Below, piece after piece: positions 1 through 11,900 of a DNA stretch of 64,000 nt. The DNA comes from Adineta vaga (Eukaryota > Rotifera): positions 4,154,001 to 4,218,000 of the forward strand of contig CP075495.1 of NCBI GenBank assembly GCA_021613535.1, given 5' to 3'. The notes beneath the pieces are model-generated. The model was not told the DNA's origin. It worked only from the letters and a program-made list of their open reading frames with translations, and did not search any database. Positions within the stretch are counted from its first letter, which is position 1. Every line of letters begins with the position of its first letter. Position numbers and translations under genes: made by a program.

Positions 1-455
1 AATCATTTGTACGATCAATCTCAAGGTAGAATTATCCAACTGTGTAAATGTCATCAACTTACTTAAAATAGTTAAGAGTACATTAATTGATAAAACTTGA
101 TCAAAATTTTGACATAAATATCTTCCACTATCTTGACCAACGACAGACTTGATAATTAAATCATATTTACCAGTAATTTCATATTTCTTCTTATCACCAG
201 ATATCTCTGTATTAACGGATAGAACAACACCATCTTTTGACCTATGTAATTTACCGAACAATCCAAACAAGAAAGGAAATATATAGTTATGACTACTGAC
301 CACATAACACGATCTCGTTCTTGTAATTGTTCAAAATAACAAGTAAGTATAACATCACGTCCTTGTTTTTCTGCAATTGTTCTTGTATCAACTATTCTTG
401 ATGCATGAATCCATTGAATAATAATAATAATCGATAAAAAGACTAAACAAATCAT
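1..455 (-). CDS. Immunoglobulin-domain secreted/membrane protein, 5' part (cut by window edge)
   Basis: Two exons are visible, 301-455 and 1-241, joined across a 59-bp GT...AG intron (242-300); the gene runs off the left edge. The start at 455 is followed by a hydrophobic signal peptide (MICLVFLSIIIIIQWIHAS). After it comes an Ig fold: the first cysteine is in VILTCYF, the core tryptophan (RVMW) sits exactly at the splice junction and continues as SKDG, and the second cysteine is in the classic D-x-G-x-Y-x-C motif (DSGRYLC). This is what one expects of a V/I-set Ig domain in an adhesion or receptor-like protein. Whether a membrane anchor or further Ig domains follow cannot be seen. Seen: signal peptide and Ig motif. 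Inferred: cell-surface or secreted role. No specific family was recognised. Confidence 0.8.
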
Positions 456-2772
456 TGATTAACAAACAATATTATAGAGAGAGAAAAAAACGGAAAATGA
501 ATCATCATTGTGTTAAATCTTACCAAAGACTGTTATTTGATACATTTGTTAGATTGAATTGAATACGTTAATCTGAATGCGAAGTGTAGAGATGAAATTT
601 TATTATGTTACGTCAAGTTAAAGTTCAACATAAGAATCTTTTATGTATTCGCTTTTGCTTCACATCTTTCGAATCACCGAATAGAAATGAATTTGTAAAT
701 AAACTAGATGACGACGAGCAAAAAGGATCAGGTCGATTGAGAGAGGATAGAAATAATTATGATTTCTTCGCCTTCTATACCAATAATGAGTAAATAGACA
801 TGCGGATGGTAAAAGAAATGAATGAACGGACACCACATCCTCCTCCTCCTCCTCTTCTTCTTCTTGTTCTTCTTCCTCCTTCTCCTCTCATCTCACGCTC
901 TCCTTCTCTATCTCTCGAAAGAGAAAGCAAGAAAAACAGACACATCCATTATCTATGTATAGAACTCTTTAATTCCATTTTTACAGTTGTACATATATTT
1001 AAACTCATTTGTCATAATCATGTAATCATCATAGACATCCATACTAGCACTTGTCTCGTGAGTTTCAATTCTATCTTGACGATTGAGTTGTTCATGTTTG
1101 TCAAACATTAATTTTCCTCAAGATGTTCAATGTATTGATTTCCTTGAGCTATATATATTTGATTTGATTTAATTCAATAAATAAAGTGTTAGAATTGTTC
1201 ATCACAAGATGATTTACTTTTTTTGTTAATACAAATCAAATAAAAAAATCTTTACATTTGTTTTATACATATTTTTAACAAAGACGAATTCTTGTTATTT
1301 ATATCACACCTTTTTCTTCTTCTTCTTCTTCTTCTTCGATGAACTTCATTGAAAAAGAAACGATTAAGTGACTATATGTATAGCACAGTATGTGGCTTCC
1401 TTATTCCTCTAAAAAGCTATTCTCAGTCTATCTATGACTTTAATTATAGTCTGTACAATTGCTTAAACTTTTTTTTCTTTTTTTCATCGCTATATCCGGA
1501 TTCATCTTTGTCTTTCTTATGCTGACCGTTACGAAGACGCCGGCAGATGAGTGATTGAGATGGTGTCATTTCCTTGTGCAATCTTCTACTTATAGATTTT
1601 TGATTCCTATTGATGTATAAAGAGAAAGAGAGAGAAAGATGCAAAAGATTACAATGAGTATATGATAGATGTTTATTTATGTTCATCAAGGGCAGTAAGA
1701 CGATTGCATCAATTTTCTCTTTTTTCTTGTTTATTTTTTTATTATTATGATATTGATACGAAGGATGAACCTGTAACATTCAATGATGAAGAAGATGTTT
1801 TGTGGGAAGAAATAAATATCAATTAACTGTATTGTATATGTATATAGTGAGATCTAATATGATTTCCTAGAGATATTCAACACCAGAGATTTGTTTCACA
1901 TGAGTATGTTCTAGTGAATCGTTGTTTCTTTTTGATTTGATTAGTAATGAGATTATCTTTGATGTAATCTTATATATTATGATAGATGTCAAAGTTCAAT
2001 GTCTATTCTATGGAGATTTTCTAATAGTATTATATCTGCATAAGATCAACTTGAATGATAGTCATCATCAACTGGAACAATAATTGAACATGCAATGTGC
2101 ATATATTATAACAGGACAGAACCTTAACAAATTGATTGTATAAAATGCAAACGAAATGTATAAGTTTCATGTAGAATATTCAATAGCTAATCTCATGGTA
2201 AATTAATATTTTTGATCGTTGATCAATTATAACTGAGTCTAAATATTTCAATTCATTTGCCTTTTTCCTATATAGATGTCTCGAGTAATTAGAAAATTCT
2301 ATTTATATTAAAATGAAAACCAATCATTCCAATGTTAACAGATAAATGTTATTGACATTAGCGTTTGAATAAATTAGGACTTGAAAACTTGTAAGATTTC
2401 ATATCCGATGAAGGAGATAGAAATGCCTGAAACCATCTAGAGAAGATTGTTTATGACTGTTCTTACAATAATCTTACGTTAGTGCAAATCGTATAAAATT
2501 TTGAACTTTAATATATATTTTCGATTCAACTATGAGAAAATCTCAAATGAGATATCACAAACCTGTTAACGACAGTTAGAATATGCATTTTTCTGAGAAA
2601 TGACAAGATAACATGTATTGACAAAATATCTCTTTCTGGTATTCGATTTAAAATCGAAAGTATTTAGTTTATTTTCCTTTAATAAACTAGACATACATTA
2701 GTTCAAACTACAAAAACATAGCAAACATGCATAAACATATAATTTGAGAATCTAACTCGGAGATGATAAGTA
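456..2772. other. Intergenic stretch without a supported gene
   Basis: About 2.3 kb lie between the start of the Ig gene and the 3' end of TMEM192, so it should contain the Ig gene promoter. It holds pyrimidine triplet tracts near 838-880 and 1315-1338. A weak minus-strand terminal-exon candidate lies at about 1444-1600: an acceptor-like CAATAG is followed by a lysine-rich open frame ending at 1444. I could not find a convincing partner exon. The short open frames at 605-793 and 800-1111 (+) look random, the second being mostly a translated microsatellite. Confidence 0.5.
1315..1338. repeat. (TTC)n microsatellite
   Basis: A perfect run of eight TTC triplets in noncoding DNA. Confidence 0.9.
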
Positions 2773-3959
2773 CTATGAGATAACATTTGTTGTGAGTTGC
2801 TGTTGATTTAATTGTTGTTTCAGTTGATGAGCAAGACGAGCTAAATGATCATTACGTTCACGTAAATATTGAATTAAATCGCCTTGTTTTTCGAGAACAT
2901 TTTCTGTATAAGTTTCATCACTAAAATAAACGAATATTTCTTTTAATAAAAATCAATTTCAATCAACAACAAACCGAAAACCAATTTCATTGGCTGATGT
3001 TTGTGGTGTAATAAAAGTTGAAAGTAAGTCATCTTGTGTAGCATCTGGACGTGCTCGTTCTTTATTAAATTTAATTGTTATAACTTAAAAACATAGAGAC
3101 ATTAGAGAAGGAAAGATATATATATATATATTTGTAATCTTACCAAGATAACAAAGAAGTACAATCAAGATGATAATTACTTCAAGAGTAGTAAGAATTG
3201 CAAGACAATGCCACGGTTGAACTGGCAATATTAATGATTGATAATCTTCAAGTAATTTGATCATTGCAACCAGAATCGCATTACCTTGAAAGAAACTTGA
3301 AATATTGTAATTCAAGATTTATTTTTAGTACCTGTTGAAATAACAATTAATGGTGTACGTCTTAAATTTCTTGTTCGACGATAGAATTCAAGATATCCAT
3401 ATTGACGAGATAAATCTTGATAATAATGATACAAACTAAAGAGATTATTGCAAAAAGAAAAGAGAAAAATTTCATTCTATATGTTCATTCTCTTTTTTCT
3501 CTTCGTTAAGAGTCATGGCTTTAACATACCGATCAAATATGACACTAATAATATAAGAACCGGCATGTATATACAATGCGATATTGTATGGCGAATGATT
3601 ATCACATATTTGTTTGATATTTTTATCATAACATAGAAATGGAAATAGAACAATAACGGTTTCGAACATAATCTAAAAATGCAGATAAAGATTTCATTTT
3701 TACTAAAAATTTCCTCTTACTGTAAATAAAATATGAATAACAATAAATATTGTCGTTGGTATTCGTCGATAGGGTTGTTCTGTCCTCACAATTAAGGGCA
3801 GAGTATCGTTTGTAACATCATCATTTATGTTCATTAAACGATCTTCAAATGACATGCCCTAAATAGGAAAAAAAGGGATAAGTTCATAATACCATACATC
3901 ATAACAATGATTCAACATACTCCTCCATGCCGTCCTTGTTGAACATTTAAACTAACCAT
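2773..3959 (-). CDS. TMEM192: TMEM192 (lysosomal/late-endosomal membrane protein)
   Basis: Seven exons on the minus strand: 3921-3959, 3721-3858, 3530-3672, 3332-3435, 3144-3284, 2975-3083, 2773-2920. They total 822 bp (273 residues), close to vertebrate TMEM192, and all splice phases agree. Four hydrophobic segments are visible, with a basic loop (YGYLEFYRRTRNLRR) between the second and third that matches the family. The cytoplasmic tail ENVLEKQGDLIQYLRERNDH corresponds to the conserved EKQGD-IEYL coiled tail. In vertebrates this is a homodimeric lysosomal membrane protein widely used as a lysosome marker; its molecular activity is unsettled. The ATG lies directly behind a TTTTTCAG acceptor (3960-3966), so either a 5'UTR intron or a trans-splice site precedes it. 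MFSD1 nearby is also a lysosomal membrane protein. Confidence 0.9.
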
Positions 3960-4036
3960 CTGAAAAAGAAAATCGAAAGAAAACGAAAACTATTTTCAAT
4001 GAAATAAAACACTCTGTAGTCTTTTTTTTCAAATCA

Positions 4037-4787
4037 TTAATCCCAACCCGAATCCCATGAACTCTCTGTTTTGTTTTCAATTTCTTTCAATGGTGGATCA
4101 ATATATGGATGTTGTTCAACATATTCTATTACCGTTCCATTCCACTTTAGTAAATCTTTTAACCATTTTCTTAAATATCCATTTTCAGCTAAGAGATCAT
4201 CTTCATAGATTCGTATACTATGATTATCATCATATAATTCAAATAATTTCCATGTACGAGGATGTATCGATGTATTTATAGGATTATCGCGGACTTTTAA
4301 TTTATTATCATCAATTAATAATGTATTATCACTTAGTTCACGATCACTGGGTTGATTAACTAACCAACGTTCGTTAACATCTACTGCTTCCCATACTGAT
4401 GTTAAACGTTTATAGAAGGATCTCATTTTTCGGATCTGTTGCTGTCGGATCTTCTTCAACAAAACAATGTTCTTGATTCCACCAAAATAATAATCGATCA
4501 CGTTCATGTTCTTCAGGAAATAAGGATTCAACAATAGGAGCAATATTATGCTGTAAGACAGATGACCAGATAGCCACATGGAAATTTTCCATTAACCAAT
4601 TGAGAAATGATTTTATATGTGGACGAAACCATACAGCAAAATTACCTTTCTGTTCAGGGCGAGTTAAACGATCAAGCTGATATTGTTCTTCGAATAGACG
4701 TTTACATTTAAAATAATCATTTTTATAAAGACGATGAATGAGAAGACCATTGAGATCAAGAATTATTAAACGCTTCAGTTTGGACAT
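4037..4787 (-). CDS. FCP1/NIF-type HAD phosphatase-like protein, with one frame break
   Basis: The reading frame opens at 4787 with MSKLKRLIILDLNGLLIHR and shows the HAD/NIF fold in order: motif I (ILDLNGLL), W-FRPH, motif II region (VAIWSSV), a W-x-A/V pair (LTSVWE) and motif III (NTLLIDDN). It ends near 4037 with an Asp/Trp-rich tail, about 249 residues in all. The catalytic DxDxT signature reads D-L-N-G-L, so the second aspartate (general acid) is asparagine and activity may be weak or lost; a DLNG variant is known from some plant and protist relatives. The two halves lie in different frames, with the switch inside the A-run at 4426-4430: one base too many, total 751 bp. There is no room for an intron. 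It could be a sequence indel, a decaying copy, or +1 frameshifting. Confidence 0.75.
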
Positions 4788-5137
4788 CTTTGGGAAAATA
4801 TTTAATTTTAGAATGTAAGGTGATGGAATGAAAGAGAAAAAATGAATGAAACTTCTGTCTGTGAATCATTGAGAAAATATTCATTGGTCAAAACTAGAAA
4901 CCAATCAATGAAATCATAGATATCAGTTTGTAGAAGAAGATATTGCGAATAAAATAGTTTTGATCAAATGATTTAGAATATTTTTTCGTTGGATTATTTT
5001 ATATGTGATATCCATTGAGTATGATACGATAATTTGATCAGTTGTTTGAATGACTAATGATAAAAATCTATGTTATCATCGTTACTTCTGTTCTTTTTTT
5101 TTCATTTTCGAGATCTTTGAACTTACGGTAAAGGAGA
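4788..5137. promoter_or_regulatory. Divergent intergenic region, phosphatase-like (-) / MFSD1 (+)
   Basis: 350 bp of AT-rich DNA separate two head-to-head start codons, so both promoters must lie here or reach into the genes. A pyrimidine-rich tract ends in CGAG at about 5109-5112, upstream of the MFSD1 ATG. No clear TATA or repeat element was seen. Confidence 0.4.
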
Positions 5138-7009
5138 ATGGATAATTCAACAGCTATAAATAATGAACGTGATCAATTAGTTAGTCGACAAGCAAACACC
5201 AGTGGATTACTCAATCCACGTGGACCATATTTGAAATGGATTGCTGTATTCTTCATGTGCTTTCTATCATTTGGTAAAAGACAATAATTCTTGTATGAAA
5301 ATAAAAACTATGTTTCAAGAATCTCATTTTAGGTTCATATTATTGTTATGACAATCCAGCTGGTTTACAAGATGTAATGAAGGATGATTTGAAAATCTCT
5401 TCATCGACATTTACATCTTTCTATTCGTGGTATTCATGGCCGAATGTTGTGTAAGTGATAAGAATTGTTTCAAAGAATATATATTCGATATATAAATTGT
5501 CAATAGACTTGCTGCTGTTGGTGGTATTTTAATCGATAAATGGCTTGGTGTCGCTCGTGGAGCAACTGTCTTTTGTGCTTTTATACTCGTTGGACAAGTC
5601 ATTTTTGGTCTTGGTGGTTATTTTCGTTTAATATGGTTAATGAATGCTGGTCGATTTATTTTTGGTATTGGTGGTGAATCACTTTCAAGTGCACAAAATG
5701 CATATGCTGTTGCATGGTTTTTTGGAAAACAATTGAATTTTGTCTTTGGTCTACAACTTTCATTTGCTCGAGTGGTTTGTATCATATTAACAATTTTATG
5801 ATCGATAGAACAGTTTTTTTTTATTCACATTTCTTTCTTACTTACAGGGAAGTTTGGTAAACATGAATACAATCCATCGTATTTATGATTCGCTTGGCTC
5901 AGATTCAACCGGTCCACATCGTATTGGTACTACACTTTTAATTGCTGTATCGACTTGTATTGTTTCATTGGCTTGTGCATTAATCCTTTGGATATTAGAT
6001 ATTCGACGACGAAAAGTAGTTCAAGAAGATAATCCACCAGATCCAGGTTTGTTTTGTTTTCTTTTAAATATATTATTCATTCTGTTTTATTCTATCTCTC
6101 TTTCTAGATGATGAATTTCATATTCGAGGTATATTATCTAGCGCTTAACTGAATGAAAAAATCAATGATCAATGTATGTTTTTTTTGTTGATATTTAGAT
6201 ATTCGTCACTTTTCTGCTTCACTCTATTGTGTATTTATTATTTGTGTATTCTATTATGTTGCCATATTTCCATTTATTGCTGCAGCACAATTACTCTTCG
6301 AATCGAAATATAACTTATCACCTGCTTGGTCAAATGCTTGTAATAGTTTAGTTTATTTCATGTATGTTTGTAAAATGAATGATTAATGAAGTCTAGACGA
6401 AAAATATCATTTTCAGGTCAGCTATACTTTCACCACTTCTTGGTTATGTTGTCGATCGAACTGGTAGAAATCTTTATTGGTTAATGGGCAGTATAACAAC
6501 AACTATTATTGCACATGCTCTTCTTGCATTTCTTTTCGTTCATCCAGTTGTTCCTTTGGTTTTAATGGGTATCTCTTATTCCATCTTAGCTGCATCATTA
6601 TGGCCCATGGTTGCCTTTCTTGTTCCAAAGAAAATGTTAGGTACAGCTTATGGTTTTATGCAATCGATTCAAAATCTTGGTCTTGCTGTTATGTAAGTTT
6701 TTTTTATACACATTTATGAACTTTCGCTTTATCATATTCATTCTTAGGAATATCTTTACTGGTTTAATTCTTGATAGTTATGGTTACTTTATGCTTGAAA
6801 TTTTCTTTATCATCTGTCTTGAAATTGCTCTATTAGCAGCTGCATTCCTTTACGTTTATAATTCGATTAAGAAAGGTATGCTCAATGATTCTCCCGTTGT
6901 TCGACGTGCTAAACAAGCTGAACTTGATGCAAAAAATAATACAACAATAAGCAATATAGTCGATTCACCTGTATCATCTGAAGATGACAATAAAGTTTCT
7001 TATTCTTAA
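5138..7009 (+). CDS. MFSD1: MFSD1 (major facilitator superfamily, lysosomal transporter)
   Basis: Eight exons: 5138-5273, 5333-5450, 5507-5774, 5848-6046, 6108-6128, 6199-6361, 6417-6692, 6748-7009; 1443 bp, 480 residues, phases consistent. Around a dozen hydrophobic helices are seen. The diagnostic MFSD1 stretch GGESLSSAQNAYAVAWFFGK, followed by LNFVFGLQLSFAR-GS-VNMN, matches the family strongly. In mammals MFSD1 is a lysosomal dipeptide uniporter that needs the heavily glycosylated partner GLMP; GLMP is not in this window. The fifth exon is only 21 bp (residues DDEFHIR) in the loop after the sixth helix. The C-terminal tail is long, polar and Asn/Ser/Asp-rich. The start ATG is the first in frame and is followed by a polar N-terminus as expected for a cytosolic tail. 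Confidence 0.93.
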
Positions 7010-7198
7010 TCAATTATATTGAATAACGATTCAGAATGTCTTTCAAAACATTAATTTTTCTTTTCTTCTTATTGTGATTTATTTTAAACATTTGATTTTT
7101 ATAGAAAAAAAGAAGCATTTACAACGAAGTTTCGAATGATTATAACCTATTTTGAATACAAAAAATAAAATAGATTTTAGATTATACGAAGAGAGAAT

Positions 7199-8832
7199 AT
7201 GCTCTCGGCACTACGATCAAGACTACTGTATCAGAAGTGTTGGTCAATTCCTCATACAATAAAACTTTTCGAACAACAAACAATAAAACTAAATCATCGA
7301 ACATTCACATGTTCTGCTTTATATTTTCAAAAATCATCACAAACTTCCAATGAAGCTTCGTCATCATCATCAAAACTATCATCAGTAATGGGTGATCATG
7401 AAAATAAAACACCATTTATATTTTCTAAAACATCAACTGATCCAAAACATACAAAAGAACAAACAGATGAAGAAAAACGGGAACGTGATGCCAAAGCAGC
7501 ATGGGACATTCGAATGTTAAAATATACTGGTTATTTTCTTGGTATATGGTTAGTTTCAACCGTTGGTTATATTATTCTTGTTTGGGGTGCACCACAAATT
7601 GATCAAGAAGGAAATATTATACATGATAAATATTCCGAATTGCCAACATGGCAACAATATGTGAAACGATCATTTCGAGGTATTATCGATTATTGGCAAA
7701 CAATTAAAGATCCAACTAGTGATAAACTTTTACCTGAACCATTACCAGCACCTTATCAACCATTATATACATTAGTTATTGAAATGTCAGGAGTATTATT
7801 ACATCCTGAATGGGCTTACAATACAGGCTGGAGATATAAGAAACGACCAGGATTAGATTATTTTATTAAAGAAATTGGTTATCCTATTTATGAAGTAGTT
7901 ATTTATACAAAAGAAACACCATGGGTATGAAGATATCTAGATATTGATTTTTAGTTCAAACAGTGCAACAGGAGGTTAGATCATCTGGAACTTTATTCCT
8001 TCAATGAAAAATAATTTCTTCGTTTAAAATTTGTGTTAGTACTAAATAGAATCAAGGAGAACTGCTATTTGCTTGTAAGATAAGATAAGTTGACGTCTTT
8101 TTGTCCTCTACCTGATTAACAACATTTTGATAAAATGTAACGATATAAACATCTTCTACGATCTATGAATCATCTGAAATGTTTTTTCTAGGCTGCTCAA
8201 TCTGTTATTGAAAATATGGATAAAGAACATCGTATAATGTATCGTTTATTTCGTGAAAATACGCGTTTCATCAATGGAACACATGTTAAAGTAAGGAAAT
8301 TTGTTTCTATTTTTATATTTGAATAAAAATAAACGAAATTTTCTATTTAGGATCTTTCATGTCTGAATCGTGATATTAAAAAAGTCATTTTCTTAGATTG
8401 GGATGAGAAATCTTATCAATTACAACCAAGAAATGCTTTACATCGATTGAAAAAATGGGATGGAGAAGATGATGATAGACAATTACTTCATTTAGCTGCA
8501 TTTTTAAGAAGTTTGTTCATTGAATTTTTCTCTCCCTCGAAATTAATTTCTTTGTCATTATATTATAGTGATTGCAGCCAGTGGAGTTGAAGATGTTCGT
8601 GATGTACTTGATCATTACAATCAAGAATCTGATCCAATCGAAGCCTTCTTATTTCGACAACAGAAATTACTAGTATGATCAAGATAAATTTTGTTTTCTA
8701 TTCAGATAGGCATACGTTTTATTATTTATTCAGGAAGCTGAAGAACAAAAACGACAGGCAGCAGCTGCAGCAGCTAACTCATCTGGTAAACAATCGAAAG
8801 GTTTATTTGGCAATTGGACAAAACGATTCTAG
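7199..8832 (+). CDS. TIMM50: TIM50, mitochondrial inner-membrane import receptor
   Basis: Five exons: 7199-7924, 8192-8290, 8351-8510, 8569-8672, 8734-8832; 1188 bp, 395 residues. The N-terminus is rich in Arg/Ser/Leu and lacks acidic residues, as a mitochondrial presequence should. One transmembrane helix follows (about 108-130, [20 protein letters not shown]). The intermembrane-space FCP1-like domain has [51 protein letters not shown] and GVEDVRDVL, all matching TIM50. Its motif I lacks the catalytic aspartates, as in all TIM50. TIM50 is the presequence receptor of the TIM23 complex. The first intron is 267 bp, longer than its neighbours. ZFYVE26 begins only 117 bp after the stop. Confidence 0.95.
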
Positions 8833-8934
8833 GAAAATCATCATTTCATATTATTTTCTTTTTCTCTTTTTCACTCTCGCTGTGCTTCCATTATCTCAAA
8901 ACAGTTTTTTGTTTCTTCTGTTGTGTTTATTTCT

Positions 8935-8936
8935 AG
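8935..8936 (+). promoter_or_regulatory. Candidate splice acceptor ahead of ZFYVE26 start (possible trans-splice site)
   Basis: A pyrimidine-rich tract ends in TTTCTAG 14 bp before the ATG at 8950, within the 117-bp gap after the TIM50 stop. There is almost no room for an independent promoter plus a 5' exon. Confidence 0.45.
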
Positions 8937-8949
8937 ATAGAGAGAAAAA

Positions 8950-11900
8950 ATGAGTGTGTTAGAAATTCATCATGAATTTTTCGATATTCAAACACGAAAT
9001 GTTGAACAGCTTTATCAAGCCTTTTGCAATCATGTCTATTTGGGTCAATGGGAATTTGCTCGAATATGTTTACAAATTCTATTTCACAAACGATTAGAAT
9101 TAAATCCTAATTTAGAAGAATTATTAATCGATATTATACGCAATCCGACAACTTATTGGTTCGAAACGACGACAAAACGTTTAGATAAAATTCAGATTTT
9201 CTTCTTTCATTTTAGTACGGGATCAAAATCAATACCAACACCTTTCCATTTTGCTCTGCTATTAGTTGAAGAATGTCGTGCCAAACAATATTTAGATATC
9301 GTAAGTAAATTTTCAATGTTAAAACCTAAATAATTGTATGCGAATTTGTAGGCAATTGTTGATTCATTGAAATATTATGCAAATTTTCAATTTCTCTTAG
9401 CTGTAGGTGATATTCAACCAAGTGCTCAAGTTGTTCAAGTATGTAAAAATGATTAGAAGAACATGAGTCTGTTTCAGTCATCATCTTTATTCTTTAGGAT
9501 TTTAATCATCTTCATAAGAATACAGATGCTACTCCTTCCACTCTTTTAACTGATTCTATGGCTGATTTTCTTGTTGATTTATGGTTATATGAAATTCCTC
9601 GTGTTTATACTCTCGTTCGTATATATCTCTATTCATCTATTCCATCTATACATATTTGGTTAATACAAATTCATAAACGTGCTCTTGATCTCTGTTTACA
9701 ACAATTAAAAAGTTTAAATAATGAACAACAAAAAACGAATCTTATTGATTTACTTATATCATTACATTTCTATTCATGTGAAACAAATGAATTTCGTGGA
9801 ACAATACGTGATACATTGAAAAAAATCGTTATTTATGCAACTGAAGCCAATGATAATAATGGACAATTGTTTAATTTAAAAATTTTATATCGTTCAGTTT
9901 TAACCAACGGTCATTTAGCACGTTTCATCAGTGATTTAGAAAGTGATTATCGACGAGAATTATTAAATAATGAAACAATTATTATACATTTTCTGAAAAA
10001 GAATTCATTTGAAAAAGAAGATTTCTTTTGGAAAGAACTTTATTTATATTTAATTGAAAATAAATTAGATTTAACATCTTGTGTTCTTGTAAGTTTTCTC
10101 AATTTTTAAAATTTCTAATGCAATGTTTACATTTAGAATGATGCCATATCAATGATGCAAAATCGTGATTATTCATCATTAGATCAGTTATTAAATATAA
10201 AACAATTATCATCTTTACATCTCTATATATTTCTTCTTGCATGGACACATGTTCGAACAATTAATGATGCACTTGTTTTACATGGTTCAATCGATTTAAT
10301 CAAAGATAAAAGTCCGATGTTAACGAAATGTTTAAATTTATTTTCATCACATATTGAATTTATTACTTGGTTATACAATGCTCGAAAGTAAGTTGAAAAA
10401 ATGTAAAGAAAAATCAAAATTTCTTTGATATTTAAATTCATTCATTCGATTAGAATTGATTTGTAAGTATTCATTGCTCTGATTCGACTAAATGATTTGA
10501 AAAGAAGTTGTTTCTTGTATAAATAAATAGAAAAAAACCAAATCATACGTTGATTTTATTTAAAGGTATCATGATGGTGTATCACCTCTACCAAATATGT
10601 CGGATCTATTAGCTTTATGCTACAAACAAGTTCACCATTAGCATTAATGCATCGATATTTGGATATGCAAACAATTGATTCAACGCATCTTTTAGAGAAA
10701 TTAGAAAAGACGTTAGTTAATATCGATGATGAACATGAAAAACCACCAATGAAACGTACATATCTTATACCAATTATAATAAGATGATAATTTCAATTCA
10801 TATTATTCTTTATTTTAGGTGTTCGATTTATTGATAATCCAACGAATCCATTAGATACTGTTGGTTTATCACAAACAACAGCATCAATGATATTTCTTGG
10901 TTATCTTTCTATAAATAGTGTTATTCAACGTATTTTATCAACTGATACTCATCTTGAAGCAACTGATTTATTTTCTTTAACAAAAACATATTTAAGTAAA
11001 ATCTATCCCTTACGTTTTCGTCTTGAATTATTAGAAAATATCTTTTCATTGGTATTTATTCAACAAAGTGAATTGAAAATCGATGAAACAATTGAAATTA
11101 TAGAACAATCTGTTAATACACAATCATCATCATTAACAGCATCAGATAAATTTCTTTCTTCATTACAAAGCAATTTAACAAATGATAGTTTTCATACATC
11201 GACAAATGCTAGTATTAAAACACAATTATCAAGTCGAAGATTTGATAATGACTTAGATGAAAATACCGAAGATAATGCATCAGTCTGTAGTAGTTCAATG
11301 AGTTCAATTGGTGCATCACATCATCATTCCATATATCGATCAGGTTTATTAATAAGTCAACATGTACTTCATCAATTATTAACATTAATACGCGATCAAT
11401 TAAGTGAAGCTCGAACACTTCATCAAAAAATTAAAGATAAAGCAATTGATCGTGAAACAGTCGATGGTGAAACGGCGTTAGATAGATGTTTTCTTGGATG
11501 TTCAATTCGAACTAGTGAACAATTTCTAAGTCGAGCATCGAAATTAAGTAATATTGTGAGTGAAGCATTATGGAGATATCAATTATTAACAACAAATGCA
11601 AATGATTTATTACTACAAGAAAATAAACATGATAGATTAGAAGCTCAAGATGATTTAATTTATAATCCAACAATAAAAAAACTTCTCCTTCCAATTCGTA
11701 AGAATTCGAATGAAAGATTTTTTATTCAATATCTGTTTTCTTCGTTTATCTATTTAGCTGTTCATCGACATTCACATCGACGAAAACGTCGATCACGTCT
11801 TTCAGAAAGTAGTGCATCAAGGTAAATTCGATTATCATTTGAAATTAATTAATGATATTTCTCGTCTTTCTAGTATTGCTTCATCATCCCATTCAACTCA

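Noticed and set aside
605-1111. Two plus-strand open frames
   Set aside because: One is compositionally random and the other is largely a translated CCT/CTT microsatellite; no splice partners or motifs.
1444-1779. Lysine-rich minus-strand open frame
   Set aside because: A possible terminal exon but no convincing upstream exon or family motif; kept only as a note.
10631-10642. A 12-bp GT...AG 'intron' (GTTCACCATTAG) in ZFYVE26 to explain the frame change
   Set aside because: Far too short to splice and it would not restore the observed frame; a one-base deletion is simpler.
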